Of a stretch of 63,157 nt of DNA, positions 42,492 to 53,075 are shown one piece after another. Location of the stretch: positions 1-63,157 of the forward strand of contig NZ_BMQA01000042.1 of assembly GCF_014647875.1 (NCBI RefSeq), given 5' to 3'. The position numbers and the translations under genes were made by a program. This DNA comes from Streptomyces brasiliensis (lineage in GTDB: Bacteria; Actinomycetota; Actinomycetes; Streptomycetales; Streptomycetaceae). The stretch's first letter is position 1. Each line of letters begins with the position of its first letter. The notes beneath the pieces were generated by a model. It was not told the origin of the DNA. It did no database searches and worked only from the letters and a program-made list of their open reading frames with translations.

Positions 42492-44063
42492 ATGTCCTTT
42501 CCTCTGCTGACAGCGACGGCGGTACTCCCGGCCGTCGGGGCGATCGCCACGGCCGCCGTACCGGCCGCCCGGCGCACCGCCGCCAAGTGGCTGGCGTTGC
42601 TGGTCTCGCTCGCCACGCTGGCCCTGGCGATCGTCATCCTGGTCCGCTTCGACCCGGGCGGCGCGCGCTACCAGCTCACCGAGTCCCACGCCTGGATCTC
42701 GGCCTTCGGGGTCAGGTACGAACTGGGCGTCGACGGCATCGGCGTCGCCCTCGTCGCGCTGACCGCCCTGCTGATCCCGTTCATCGTCCTCGCGGGCTGG
42801 CACGACGCCGACCCGCTGGAGACCGGCAGCAAGCGGTGGCGGCCCACGCAGGGCTTCTTCGCGCTGATCCTGGCCGTCGAGGCGATGGTGATCATCTCCT
42901 TCGAGGCCACCGACGTCTTCCTCTTCTACATCTTCTTCGAAGCCATGCTGATCCCGATGTACTTCCTCATCGGCGGCTTCGGGGACCGTGCCCACGAGCA
43001 CGGCGAGGAAGCGGCGTCGACGCAACGGTCGTACGCCGCCGTGAAGTTCCTCCTCTACAACCTGGTCGGCGGTCTGATCATGCTGGCCGCGGTGATCGGC
43101 CTCTATGTGGTCGCCGGGAACTTCAGCCTCCAGGAGATCGTGCAGGCGCGGGCCAATGGTTCGCTGCACATGGCGACGAGCACCGAACGCTGGCTGTTCC
43201 TGGGCTTCTTCTTCGCCTTCGCGGTGAAGGCGCCCCTGTGGCCGCTGCACACCTGGCTTCCCAACGCGATGGGGGAGGCCACTGCTCCGGTCGCCGTCCT
43301 CATCACCGCGGTCGTCGACAAGGTCGGCACCTTCGCGATGCTCCGCTTCTGCCTCCAGCTGTTCCCGGAGGCGTCGAAGTGGGCGACGCCGGTCATCCTC
43401 GTCCTGGCGCTCATCAGCATCGTCTACGGGGCGCTGCTCGCGGTCGGCCAGCGCGACATCAAGCGGCTGGTGGCGTACGCGTCGATCTCGCACTTCGGCT
43501 TCATCATCCTGGGCATCTTCGCGATGACCAGCCAGGGTCAGTCCGGTGCGACGCTGTACATGGTCAACCACGGCATCTCCACGGCCGCACTCATGCTGGT
43601 CGCCGGCTTCCTGATCTCCCGGCGCGGCTCGCGGCTCATCGCCGACTACGGCGGGGTGCAGAAGGTCGCCCCGGTGCTCGCCGGCACGTTCCTGATCGGC
43701 GGCCTGGCGACGCTGTCGCTGCCCGGACTGGCACCGTTCGTCAGTGAGTTCCTGGTCCTGGTCGGCACGTTCACGCGCTACCCGGCCATCGGCATCATCG
43801 CCACCTTCGGCATCGTCCTCGCCGCGCTGTACACCCTCGTGCTCTACCAGCGCACGATGACGGGCCCGGTGAAGCCGGAGGTCACGGCGATGCCCGACCT
43901 CAGGGCGCGGGAGCTGGTGGTCGTGGCGCCGCTGATCGTGCTGCTGATCTTCCTGGGCGTCTACCCGAAGCCTGTCACGGACATCGTCAACCCGGCGGTC
44001 AAACAGACCATGTCCGACGTACACCAGACCGACCCCAAGCCCGAGGTGGAGGCCGCCAAGTGA
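42492..44063 (+). CDS. nuoM: NADH-quinone oxidoreductase subunit M
   Basis: 523-residue antiporter-like subunit. The stretches FYIFFEAMLIPMYFLIG, KAPLWPLHTWLPNAMGEATAP (in part) and AVGQRDIKRLVAYASISHFGF are typical of NuoM. ATG 42492 gives the expected N-terminus; the open frame upstream is inside nuoL in another phase. It overlaps nuoN (GTGA). Confidence 0.97.
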   Translation: MSFPLLTATAVLPAVGAIATAAVPAARRTAAKWLALLVSLATLALAIVILVRFDPGGARYQLTESHAWISAFGVRYELGVDGIGVALVALTALLIPFIVLAGWHDADPLETGSKRWRPTQGFFALILAVEAMVIISFEATDVFLFYIFFEAMLIPMYFLIGGFGDRAHEHGEEAASTQRSYAAVKFLLYNLVGGLIMLAAVIGLYVVAGNFSLQEIVQARANGSLHMATSTERWLFLGFFFAFAVKAPLWPLHTWLPNAMGEATAPVAVLITAVVDKVGTFAMLRFCLQLFPEASKWATPVILVLALISIVYGALLAVGQRDIKRLVAYASISHFGFIILGIFAMTSQGQSGATLYMVNHGISTAALMLVAGFLISRRGSRLIADYGGVQKVAPVLAGTFLIGGLATLSLPGLAPFVSEFLVLVGTFTRYPAIGIIATFGIVLAALYTLVLYQRTMTGPVKPEVTAMPDLRARELVVVAPLIVLLIFLGVYPKPVTDIVNPAVKQTMSDVHQTDPKPEVEAAK

Positions 44064-45709
44064 GCACAGCAGCCGTCCACAGCCTGTGGACAACCGCGTC
44101 CGACCCGATCGCGAAGATCGGCGCGCCGAAGATCGAATACGGACAATTGTCGCCGACCCTGATCGTCGTCGGCGCGGCCGTCGTCGGGGTGCTGGTCGAG
44201 GCGTTCGTCCCCCGCAAGTCCCGCTACTACGCGCAGGTGTTCGTCGCCGTCGTCGCCCTCTGCGCCGCCTTCGCGGCGGTCGTCGCACTGGCGGCCGACG
44301 GATACGGCACCACGAAGGCGCGCATCGCGGCCATGGGCGCCATCGCGGTCGACGGGCCCGCCCTGTTCCTGCAGGGCACGATCCTGCTGGCCGGCCTGGT
44401 CGCCCTGTTCACCTTCGCCGAGCGGCGACTGGACCCGGCAGCGCACGGCAACCGGGTCGACTCCTTCGCCGCGCAGGCCGCGTCCGTGCCGGGCAGCGAC
44501 AGCGAGAAGGCCGCGGTCAAGGCCGGATTCACGACCACCGAGGTCTTCCCGCTGCTGCTCTTCGCGATCGCGGGCATGCTGATCTTCCCTGCGGCCAACG
44601 ACCTGCTGACGCTCTTCGTGGCCCTGGAGGTCTTCTCCCTCCCGCTGTACCTGATGTGCGCCCTGGCCCGCCGCAAGCGCCTGATGTCGCAGGAGGCCGC
44701 GGTCAAGTACTTCCTGCTCGGCGCGTTCGCCTCCGCGTTCACACTGTTCGGCATCGCGCTGCTGTACGGCTACGCGGGCTCGGTGTCGTACGGCACGATC
44801 GCTCAGGTCGTCGAGGGCACGATCCCCAACGTCGACCCGGCGCTCGCCGACACCATGGGCAACGACGCGCTGCTGCTCATCGGCGCCGCGCTGGTCGTGA
44901 TGGGGCTGCTGTTCAAGGTGGGCGCCATCCCGTTCCACATGTGGACCCCGGACGTCTACCAGGGCGCGCCCACCCCGGTGACCGGCTTCATGGCGGCGGC
45001 GACCAAGGTGGCGGCGTTCGGCGCGCTGCTGCGGCTGCTCTACGTCATCCTGCCCGGCCTGCGCTGGGACTGGCGGCCGGTCATGTGGGCCGTCGCGATC
45101 ATCACGATGCTGGGCGGCGCGATCGTCGCGATCACCCAGACCGACATCAAGCGCCTGCTGGCGTACTCGTCGATCGCGCACGCGGGATTCATCCTCGCGG
45201 GTGTCATCGCGACCTCGAAGGACGGCGTGTCGTCCGTCCTCTTCTACCTCGCCGGGTACTCCTTCGTGACGATCGGCGCGTTCGCCGTGGTCACGCTGGT
45301 GCGCGACGCGGGCGGCGAGGCGACGCACCTGTCCAAGTGGGCCGGGCTCGGCCGCCGCTCGCCGCTCGTCGCGGCCGTGTTCGCGGTGTTCCTGCTGGCC
45401 TTCGCGGGCATTCCCCTGACCTCCGGCTTCGCGGGGAAGTTCGCGGTCTTCAAGGCGGCGGCGGAGGGCGGAGCGGCCCCGCTGGTCGTGATCGGAGTGA
45501 TCTCCTCGGCGATCGCGGCGTTCTTCTACATCCGCGTGATCGTGTTGATGTTCTTCAGCGAGCCCAGGCCGGAGGGGCCGACCGTGGCCGTGCCGTCCCC
45601 GCTCACCATGGCAGCGATCGCCGTGGGCGTGGCGGTGACGCTGGTCCTCGGTGTGGCACCGCAGTACTTCCTGGACCTGGCGAGCCAGGCGGGAGTCTTC
45701 GTGCGCTGA
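44060..45709 (+). CDS. nuoN: NADH-quinone oxidoreductase subunit N
   Basis: 549-residue antiporter-like subunit, last gene of the operon. Seen segments: FVALEVFSLPLYLMCALARR, FKVGAIPFHMWTPDVYQGAPT (in part), and ITQTDIKRLLAYSSIAHAGF. It is about 60 residues longer than E. coli NuoN, mainly in an extra loop at 100-150 (HGNRVDSFAAQAASVPGSD). A 13-bp hairpin 20 bases after the stop ends the operon. Confidence 0.96.
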   Translation: MSTAAVHSLWTTASDPIAKIGAPKIEYGQLSPTLIVVGAAVVGVLVEAFVPRKSRYYAQVFVAVVALCAAFAAVVALAADGYGTTKARIAAMGAIAVDGPALFLQGTILLAGLVALFTFAERRLDPAAHGNRVDSFAAQAASVPGSDSEKAAVKAGFTTTEVFPLLLFAIAGMLIFPAANDLLTLFVALEVFSLPLYLMCALARRKRLMSQEAAVKYFLLGAFASAFTLFGIALLYGYAGSVSYGTIAQVVEGTIPNVDPALADTMGNDALLLIGAALVVMGLLFKVGAIPFHMWTPDVYQGAPTPVTGFMAAATKVAAFGALLRLLYVILPGLRWDWRPVMWAVAIITMLGGAIVAITQTDIKRLLAYSSIAHAGFILAGVIATSKDGVSSVLFYLAGYSFVTIGAFAVVTLVRDAGGEATHLSKWAGLGRRSPLVAAVFAVFLLAFAGIPLTSGFAGKFAVFKAAAEGGAAPLVVIGVISSAIAAFFYIRVIVLMFFSEPRPEGPTVAVPSPLTMAAIAVGVAVTLVLGVAPQYFLDLASQAGVFVR

Positions 45710-45729
45710 CGTGACACCGGCGCACATGG

Positions 45730-45762
45730 CGGCCCGGCACCCCGTCCACGGGTGCCGGGCCG
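45730..45762 (+). terminator. Terminator of the nuo operon
   Basis: A perfect 13-bp stem (45730-45742 with 45750-45762) and a seven-base loop CGTCCAC, followed by TTCTGCTG. It begins 20 bases after the nuoN stop and is the strongest hairpin seen in the window. Confidence 0.88.
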
Positions 45763-45859
45763 TTCTGCTGCCGGGGAGCCTGTGGACAACTCCGGGGATG
45801 TCGGTGCGGAGCCCTATCGTGGACGCAGTGGTCGAGGGACGACGTACGGGGGCACGGTG

Positions 45860-47839
<1,980 letters not shown>

Positions 47840-47911
47840 GAGCCCGGCGGGCACTCACCAGGTTCTGGCCAAGCGGTCGTCCGGCATTCACCAGGCGGCC
47901 GGGCCGATCCG

Positions 47912-48850
47912 TCAGGTCAGTGCCGTCAGCCCCGGGGCGAACGTGATCACCAGGGGCAGGAGCGGTACCAGCGCGGCCACCGTCGTCGTCAGGGCCCGGT
48001 GCCTGCGAAGGAGCCGCGGTGGGGGTTCGAGGAGCCGGTCGACGCGCTCGCCGAGCAGGCGGCGGCTGGAGGCGCAGGACAGGACGCCCCGGTGCTGGTT
48101 CAGCTCGATCAGCGCGAGGGCGGTGGTCAGGTGGCCGCAGCGCCGGGAGGCCGCGTCGTCGGCGGCGAGTTCGACGAGACGGTGGGTCTGGTCGCAGAAG
48201 TGGGCGAACAGCGGCACCCGCGGGAAACCCGTGGCCAGTGCCGTGGAGAGATGGAGCAGCCAGTCGTGGTGGGCGCGGGCGTGACCGCGCTCATGGGTGA
48301 GGACCGCGTCGAGCTGATGGTCGGTGAGGCGCTGCAGCGCACCAGTGGTGACGACCAGCTGGGGCGGATGGCCGGGCATCCACCAGGCGTCCGGGTACTC
48401 GTCCTCCAGCACCAGCATCGGACCGCGCGCGGCCGGTAGCCCGGCGGGCAGCTCCGGGGCGCGTTCACGCAGGTGCGCGCGGGTAAGGTCGCGGCGCCGG
48501 CGGGCCTCGGTGAGTTCGCGGGCCAGCATCGCCGTCGTCCACGCCGCTCCGCAGGCGAGCAGCAGCGTGAGGGCGACGGCCCAGACCGGTGCGACGGAGA
48601 GGTCGTACGCGGCGGCGACGGCGGGTGGCGCGGGCGCGAAGACGCGGTCCCGCACGGTGTGGAAGACCGCGGCCGCGCCGAGCGTCAGCGCGGCCAGGCA
48701 GCACAGCAGCACGGTGGCGACCAGGCACTGCCACACCCACAGCCCGACCACGGGTTCCCGCTCGGGCCAGGCCGCGCGGGTCAGCGCGCGCGGTGCGGGC
48801 ACGGCGGCCGTCAGGGCGACGAGGCTCAGCAGGAGCAGGCAGACGGTCAT
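47912..48850 (-). CDS. M56/M48-like membrane metallopeptidase
   Basis: 312 residues. Helices at about 1-18, 36-64 and 88-112 precede a cytoplasmic peptidase domain with HERGH (186-190) and a second ligand Glu227 in RLVELAADDAA, and one helix near the C-terminus. This is the BlaR1/M56 layout without a penicillin-binding sensor domain. Such peptidases are usually encoded next to a BlaI-type repressor that they help remove, but no BlaI gene is adjacent here. ATG 48850 is preferred (GGAGCC site). Substrate unknown. Confidence 0.82.
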   Translation of the reverse strand: MTVCLLLLSLVALTAAVPAPRALTRAAWPEREPVVGLWVWQCLVATVLLCCLAALTLGAAAVFHTVRDRVFAPAPPAVAAAYDLSVAPVWAVALTLLLACGAAWTTAMLARELTEARRRRDLTRAHLRERAPELPAGLPAARGPMLVLEDEYPDAWWMPGHPPQLVVTTGALQRLTDHQLDAVLTHERGHARAHHDWLLHLSTALATGFPRVPLFAHFCDQTHRLVELAADDAASRRCGHLTTALALIELNQHRGVLSCASSRRLLGERVDRLLEPPPRLLRRHRALTTTVAALVPLLPLVITFAPGLTALT

Positions 48851-49043
48851 GCCGGCGGCTCCGGTTCCTGGTCGAAGAAGCGGGCAGATGAGAGGTGGTG
48901 CGTATGCGGAACGTCGGTGGTGCGTCGGATGGTGCTGTGTCCCGCAGCCAGTATGACGGCCGCGGGCCACAGCGGTCAGGAGCCGAGGAGGAATCCGGCG
49001 CGGATCGGGCGGCCCGGTCCGGGCGGCCGACCGGCCCCGTCGC

Positions 49044-50261
49044 TCAGCCCGCCACGATCCGTCCGGTGACCTCACCGAGCCCGACGCGGTTCCCGTCGGC
49101 TCCCGGGGCCCACGCCGACAGGGTCACCACGTCCCCGTCCTCGAGGAACGTCCGTTTGCCGTCGGGGAGCTCGAGGGGGTCGCGGCCGTTCCAGGTGAGC
49201 TCGAGAAGGGAGCCGCGCTGGTGTTCCGAGGGGCCGCTCACGGTGCCCGAGCCGTACAGGTCGCCGGTGCGCAGGGAGGCGCCGTTGACCGTCATGTGGG
49301 CGAGTTGCTGGGCGGCAGTCCAGTACATGGTGGAGAAAGGGGGTTCGGACACCACGTGGCCGTTGATCGCGACGGAGATCCGCAGGTCGTATCCGCCGGG
49401 CTCCGCGTCCGCTCCGGAGTCGTCGAGATACGGCAGCAGGGGGTGCGTGCGCTCGGGTGGCGCCACCTTCGCGTCCTCGAGGGCCTCCAGCGGGGTGATC
49501 CACGCCGACACGGACGTCGCGAAGGACTTGCCGAGGAACGGGCCGAGGGGGACGTACTCCCAGGCCTGGATGTCCCGCGCCGACCAGTCGTTGAGCAGGC
49601 ACAGCCCGAAGACGTGCTCGCGGAAGTCGCCCAGCGCCACCGGACTGCCCATCGCGGACGGGACACCGACCACGAAGCCGACCTCGGCCTCGATGTCGAG
49701 ACGGACGGACGGCCCGAAGACCGGTGCCGCGTCGGCGGGGGCCTTGCGCTGGCCGGAGGGGCGTACGACATCAGTGCCCGACACCACGACCGTGCCGGAG
49801 CGGCCGTGGTAACCGATCGGGAGGTGTTTCCAGTTGGGCGTCAGCGAGTCCGCCGCGTCGGGGCGGAAGATCTGACCGACGTTGCGGGCGTGGTTCTCGG
49901 ACGCATAGAAGTCGACGTAGTCGGCGACCTCGAAGGGGAGGTGCAGGGTCACCGACGACAGAGGGTGGAAGAGGGGCTCGATCGCCTCGCGGTGCGAGGG
50001 CACCGTCACCCACGCGGTCAGCGCGCGCCGTACGTCGGACCAGGTCGTGCGGCCGGCCGCCAGCAGTGCGCCGAGGGCCGGGCGGGCGAGCAGGGAGTGG
50101 TACGGCGAGCCGAGCGAAGCGGCTGCCGCGCCCGCGTCGAGGACGTGGTCGCCGAGCCGGACGCCGATCCTCCGTTCCTTGCTGCCCGCGGGCGAGAACA
50201 TGCCGTACGGAAGGTTGTGCGGGCCGAAGGGGTCGCCCTCGGGGACGTCGAAGGGGGGCAT
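49044..50261 (-). CDS. fah: Fumarylacetoacetase
   Basis: 405 residues; last enzyme of tyrosine/homogentisate breakdown, splitting fumarylacetoacetate into fumarate and acetoacetate. The N-terminal SH3-like domain (NLPYGMFS) is followed by the FAH barrel with DYVDFYASENHARNVG, the metal-binding DIEAEVGFVVG and LLNDWSARDIQAWEY. ATG 50261 gives the usual start MPPFDVPEG and length. It is a single gene here; the other genes of the tyrosine pathway are not in the window. Confidence 0.94.
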   Translation of the reverse strand: MPPFDVPEGDPFGPHNLPYGMFSPAGSKERRIGVRLGDHVLDAGAAAASLGSPYHSLLARPALGALLAAGRTTWSDVRRALTAWVTVPSHREAIEPLFHPLSSVTLHLPFEVADYVDFYASENHARNVGQIFRPDAADSLTPNWKHLPIGYHGRSGTVVVSGTDVVRPSGQRKAPADAAPVFGPSVRLDIEAEVGFVVGVPSAMGSPVALGDFREHVFGLCLLNDWSARDIQAWEYVPLGPFLGKSFATSVSAWITPLEALEDAKVAPPERTHPLLPYLDDSGADAEPGGYDLRISVAINGHVVSEPPFSTMYWTAAQQLAHMTVNGASLRTGDLYGSGTVSGPSEHQRGSLLELTWNGRDPLELPDGKRTFLEDGDVVTLSAWAPGADGNRVGLGEVTGRIVAG

Positions 50262-50808
50262 GGGGTGCTGCCTCACTCTCATCCGTGCCGTGCGTGGCCA
50301 GACGTTCCATGTGGTCGCGGCACACGTTACGGGGGCGTTGCCCGTCTTGGGCAGTGTCTGAAGAGTTCGCAATGTCCGAATAGGCGTTGTCGGACGGGCC
50401 CGCACCGACCGGACCGGTCTTGCACAGCCCCCAGCACCACGACCTGAGCCGGTTCTCCGGCAAGGAGCTGATCGTCGTCGGCGCCGGGCAGTCCATGTCG
50501 AAGACGACGACGGGCAGCGGGCGGCCGAAGAGCTTCTCGACGCGGCCGCTCGCGTGCAGGTCGCGGGCCAACCGGGCGCATGCGTCGGCGAAGTGGAGGC
50601 GCAGCAGGTCGCGTCTGGCCTCGGTCTCGTCGGCCTCTTCATCATGGTCGTCGTCGCCGGAGCCGTCACCGGGGTCGATGCGGGAGCAGCGCCGGACGTC
50701 CCTCTGTCCCGTTCGTGCGGTGGGGCAACCTATCGTGGAACACCGGCAGTTGAACAGCCGAGGACATCGGGGTGAGTGGGACAGACGTGTTGTCCGTATT
50801 CTCTGATC
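50262..50808. other. Gap between fumarylacetoacetase and HAD genes
   Basis: 547 bases. The middle (50415-50670) reads like coding sequence on the minus strand (separate entry). The rest holds the fumarylacetoacetase promoter side and the leader of the HAD gene. A 139-residue plus-strand frame at 50387-50806 has Ser/Arg-rich composition and is an antisense shadow. Confidence 0.5.
50415..50670 (-). pseudogene. Coding-like remnant without a usable start
   Basis: On the minus strand one frame gives an acidic start (GDGSGDDDHDEEADETEARR) followed by LLRLHFADACARLARDLHA and VEKLFGRPLPVVVFDMD, then loses protein-like character after NRLRSW. In this stretch nearly every third codon base is G or C, as in real Streptomyces genes, whereas flanking codons in the same frame are not biased. 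No ATG, GTG or TTG with a ribosome binding site opens it. It may be a gene fragment or a gene with a frameshift at each end. Function not recognised. Confidence 0.4.
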
Positions 50809-51615
50809 ATGGCCGCTCCCCCCGGATATTCCCTTGTCGCCACCGACTTGGACGGAACGCTCCTGCGCGGTGACGACACCCTCTCCGACCGGACCCTGGC
50901 CGCACTTGCGCGCGTGACCGAGGCCGGTGCCCGGCATCTCGTGGTGACGGGCAGGCCGGCGCCGAGGGTAAGGCCGCTGCTCGACGTCCTCGGCTGCACG
51001 GGGCTCGCGGTGTGCGGACAGGGCGCGCAGGTGTACGACGCGGGCGTGGACCGCCTGTTGTGGTCGGTCACCCTGGACCGGGAGCTGGCCGAGACCGCAC
51101 TCGGCAAGATCGAGGCCGAGGTGGGGCAGGTGTACGCCGCCGTCGACCAGGACGGGGTGGAAGGGCTCACGCTCATCGAGCCCGGGTATCTGATGCCCCA
51201 CCCGACCCTGCCCGCCGTCCGGGTGGAGCGGCGCGACGACCTGTGGTGCGAGCCCATCAGCAAGGTCCTGCTGCGTCATCACAGCCTGTCCGACGACGAG
51301 TTGGCGGCGACGGCCCGTTCGGTCGTGGGCTCCCTGGCGACGGTCACCATGTCGGGGCCGGGGACCGTCGAGCTCCAGCCCTGCGGCATCACGAAGGCGA
51401 CCGGGCTCGCGCTGGCCGCCGAGCATCTGGGGCTGAGCCCCCGGCAGGCCGTCGCCTTCGGGGACATGCCCAACGACATCCCCATGTTCGACTGGGCCGC
51501 CCACGGGGTGGCGATGGCCAACGCCCACCCCGAACTCAAGGCGGTGGCCGACGAGGTGACCATGTCCAACGAGGACGACGGCATCGCCGTCGTCCTCGAG
51601 AGACTTTTCGCGTGA
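50809..51615 (+). CDS. HAD-superfamily (Cof-type) phosphatase
   Basis: 268 residues. The nucleophile motif DLDGT (Asp13, Asp15) is near the N-terminus, a cap domain spans about 85-185, and the C-terminal motif GDMPNDIPMFDWA carries the acidic metal ligands; this is the Cof/class IIB layout of sugar-phosphate phosphatases. Substrate unknown. ATG 50809 gives the classical N-terminus; there is no clear ribosome binding site, so the mRNA may be leaderless, or GTG 50776 may add 11 residues. Confidence 0.87.
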   Translation: MAAPPGYSLVATDLDGTLLRGDDTLSDRTLAALARVTEAGARHLVVTGRPAPRVRPLLDVLGCTGLAVCGQGAQVYDAGVDRLLWSVTLDRELAETALGKIEAEVGQVYAAVDQDGVEGLTLIEPGYLMPHPTLPAVRVERRDDLWCEPISKVLLRHHSLSDDELAATARSVVGSLATVTMSGPGTVELQPCGITKATGLALAAEHLGLSPRQAVAFGDMPNDIPMFDWAAHGVAMANAHPELKAVADEVTMSNEDDGIAVVLERLFA

Positions 51616-51620
51616 GCGGT

Positions 51621-51650
51621 GGGCCCGTGGGAGCTCGGGGGCGCGGGCCC
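51621..51650 (+). terminator. Possible terminator between converging genes
   Basis: Arms GGGCCCG (51621-51627) and CGGGCCC (51644-51650) with a 16-base loop, six bases after the HAD stop codon and just before the stop of the leftward transglycosylase gene (51656). Each arm alone is nearly self-complementary, so the fold is uncertain. Confidence 0.4.
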
Positions 51651-51655
51651 GTGGA

Positions 51656-52144
51656 TCAGTAGGCGCCGAAGACGTTGTCGATGGAGCCGTAGCGCGCGGC
51701 GGCGTAGTTGCAGGCGGCGGTGATGTTGGCGACCGGGTCGTAGACGTCGAACGACGTGCCGTCCACGTGGTAGGCCTTGAACGTCGGGTCGATCACCTGG
51801 AGCAGGCCCTTGGACGGGATGCCCTTGGCCGCGTTCGAGTCCCAGAGGTTGATGGCGCGCGGGTTGCCCGAGGACTCGCGGATGATGTTGCGGTAGATGC
51901 CGTTGTAGGTGCCCGGGATCTTCTTCTCGGCCATGATCGCGAGCGACTCGCGGATCCAGCCGTCGAGGTTGTTCGGGTATCCGGCGAGAGTCGTCGACGG
52001 CGTGGTGGTCGACGTGGTGGCCGCGGAGGCGGCGGTCGCGCCGATGAGCGGGAGGGCGAGCACGGCGGCGCCGGTGCCGGCGACGGCGAGGGTGCGCACG
52101 AGGCGCTTGGTGCGGGTATGGCGGTGCTGAGCGTCAGCGGGCAT
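51656..52144 (-). CDS. Secreted transglycosylase-like cell-wall protein
   Basis: 162 residues. The signal peptide (about 1-41, VLALPLIGATAASAA) precedes a small lysozyme-like domain: IIRESSGNPRAINLWDSNA contains the presumed catalytic Glu90, then GIPSKGLLQVIDPTFKAY and a C-terminal ITAACNYAAARYGSIDNV, the SLT/transglycosylase layout of Streptomyces. It should cut glycan strands in peptidoglycan. ATG 52144 follows GAGAGGAAG. A c-di-AMP riboswitch precedes it, which in Streptomyces controls several such hydrolases. Confidence 0.88.
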   Translation of the reverse strand: MPADAQHRHTRTKRLVRTLAVAGTGAAVLALPLIGATAASAATTSTTTPSTTLAGYPNNLDGWIRESLAIMAEKKIPGTYNGIYRNIIRESSGNPRAINLWDSNAAKGIPSKGLLQVIDPTFKAYHVDGTSFDVYDPVANITAACNYAAARYGSIDNVFGAY

Positions 52145-52163
52145 TACGAACTTCCTCTCCGGC

Positions 52164-52358
52164 GCCTGCGAGGTGAGCTGTCGGGTTCGGGCGGGGAGGT
52201 GCCCGGCCGTTTCGCCGCAAAGCGATACGACTTCACCCCGAGCCGTTCCGGTACGACGTGTGCCGTACCGTTCCGGCGGCTTACCTGGGTCCCCCGCTCC
52301 TGCCGTACGTGAATGAGTTCGTCGATGGGTTTGTCGGGCGCCGGCAGGATTCGGCGTC
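52164..52358 (-). promoter_or_regulatory. c-di-AMP (ydaO-yuaA) riboswitch
   Basis: On the minus strand the conserved blocks of the ydaO class occur in order: GCCGAATCC (52355-52347), GGGACCCAGGTAA (52293-52281), GGGGTGAAG (52239-52231) and CCCGACAGCTCACC (52185-52172), ending with GCAGGC that closes the first stem. Comparison is with the ydaO aptamer sequence as I remember it. It ends 20 bases before the start of the transglycosylase gene, right before its ribosome binding site. In Streptomyces this class controls resuscitation-promoting factor and other cell-wall hydrolase genes, with c-di-AMP generally turning them off. Confidence 0.9.
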
Positions 52359-52720
52359 CGCCCGACAGCTCGGGAAGCTATGCGACAGCACATGTCCGAA
52401 ACAAGTGCCGGATGCATATCTCGTACCAATTGACCTTGGTCTGGTGCGTATGAGGTACTTGATCCTTTGCGGTTGCCAACCCTCAACTTGCGCCCTGCGC
52501 AAGGGCGGGAGGGGGTTGTCGCAGATATTCCGACGAAGGGGCGGAAGTGACCCAACTCACCCCCCTAAAGCCCTAAGCGCATTTCCCGCCAAGGGGAATT
52601 GGAATGCTAATAGCGGCAAATTGGACACATCGTCCCAAGTCTATGGAATTAACTCTTTTGTTCCCGATGGAAGGCCGCCCTGTTGTCTCGGGTTCGCGTT
52701 GCGGTCGGCCGCGAGGCTGT

Positions 52721-52738
52721 ACGTGACCCTGCTCACGT
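52721..52738. promoter_or_regulatory. CRP-like dyad
   Basis: ACGTGA-CCCTGC-TCACGT has perfect six-base arms and fits the GTGA-N6-TCAC shape of CRP/FNR-family sites. It lies about 360 bases upstream of the riboswitch and 340 bases before the prenyl synthase gene, so either could be the target. Streptomyces Crp sites are known to be looser than this. Rex would require TGTGA arms, which are absent. Confidence 0.4.
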
Positions 52739-53075
52739 CCGCCGAGGGGTACCGGTGGTGCCGGTGTGGGGGAGTCCGTCGGGGGGCATTCGTGCGTACA
52801 GCCGGGTGCCGCCGGGAGGAGGGTGCGGACCCCCTGTGCGGGTGAGGTCGCGCGGGTCAAAAGATGCCGTGTAGTGCGGAGTCGAGAAATATCAGTCATA
52901 TACGCCATATCAGATGATCAAGAACATACCGTCCGTGATGTGATACCGCCCGGCCTGGCCGGGTGGGCGCTATCGGTGATCGAAACCTGACCGGATAGGC
53001 TGACTCGAGTGATGGCAGCGACCTATCGACAAACCGTGTAACCGCCAGCAGACACCAGCAGACAGGAGACCCCTC

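Larger units (their letters stand above)
52145..53075. other. Long control region before the transglycosylase and prenyl synthase genes
   Basis: 931 bases without a gene. Left part: the c-di-AMP riboswitch (52164-52358, minus strand). Centre: a perfect dyad CTTGCGC-CCT-GCGCAAG (52487-52503) and an AT-rich stretch (about 52590-52660) unusual for this genome. Then a CRP-like dyad at 52721-52738 and an AT-rich patch with ATATCAG twice (about 52890-52915). TAGGCT (52996-53001 region) may be a -10 box of the prenyl synthase gene. Confidence 0.6.

Noticed and set aside
50387..50806. 139-residue plus-strand gene
   Set aside because: Ser/Arg-rich, poor third-position bias; the opposite strand carries the biased frame.
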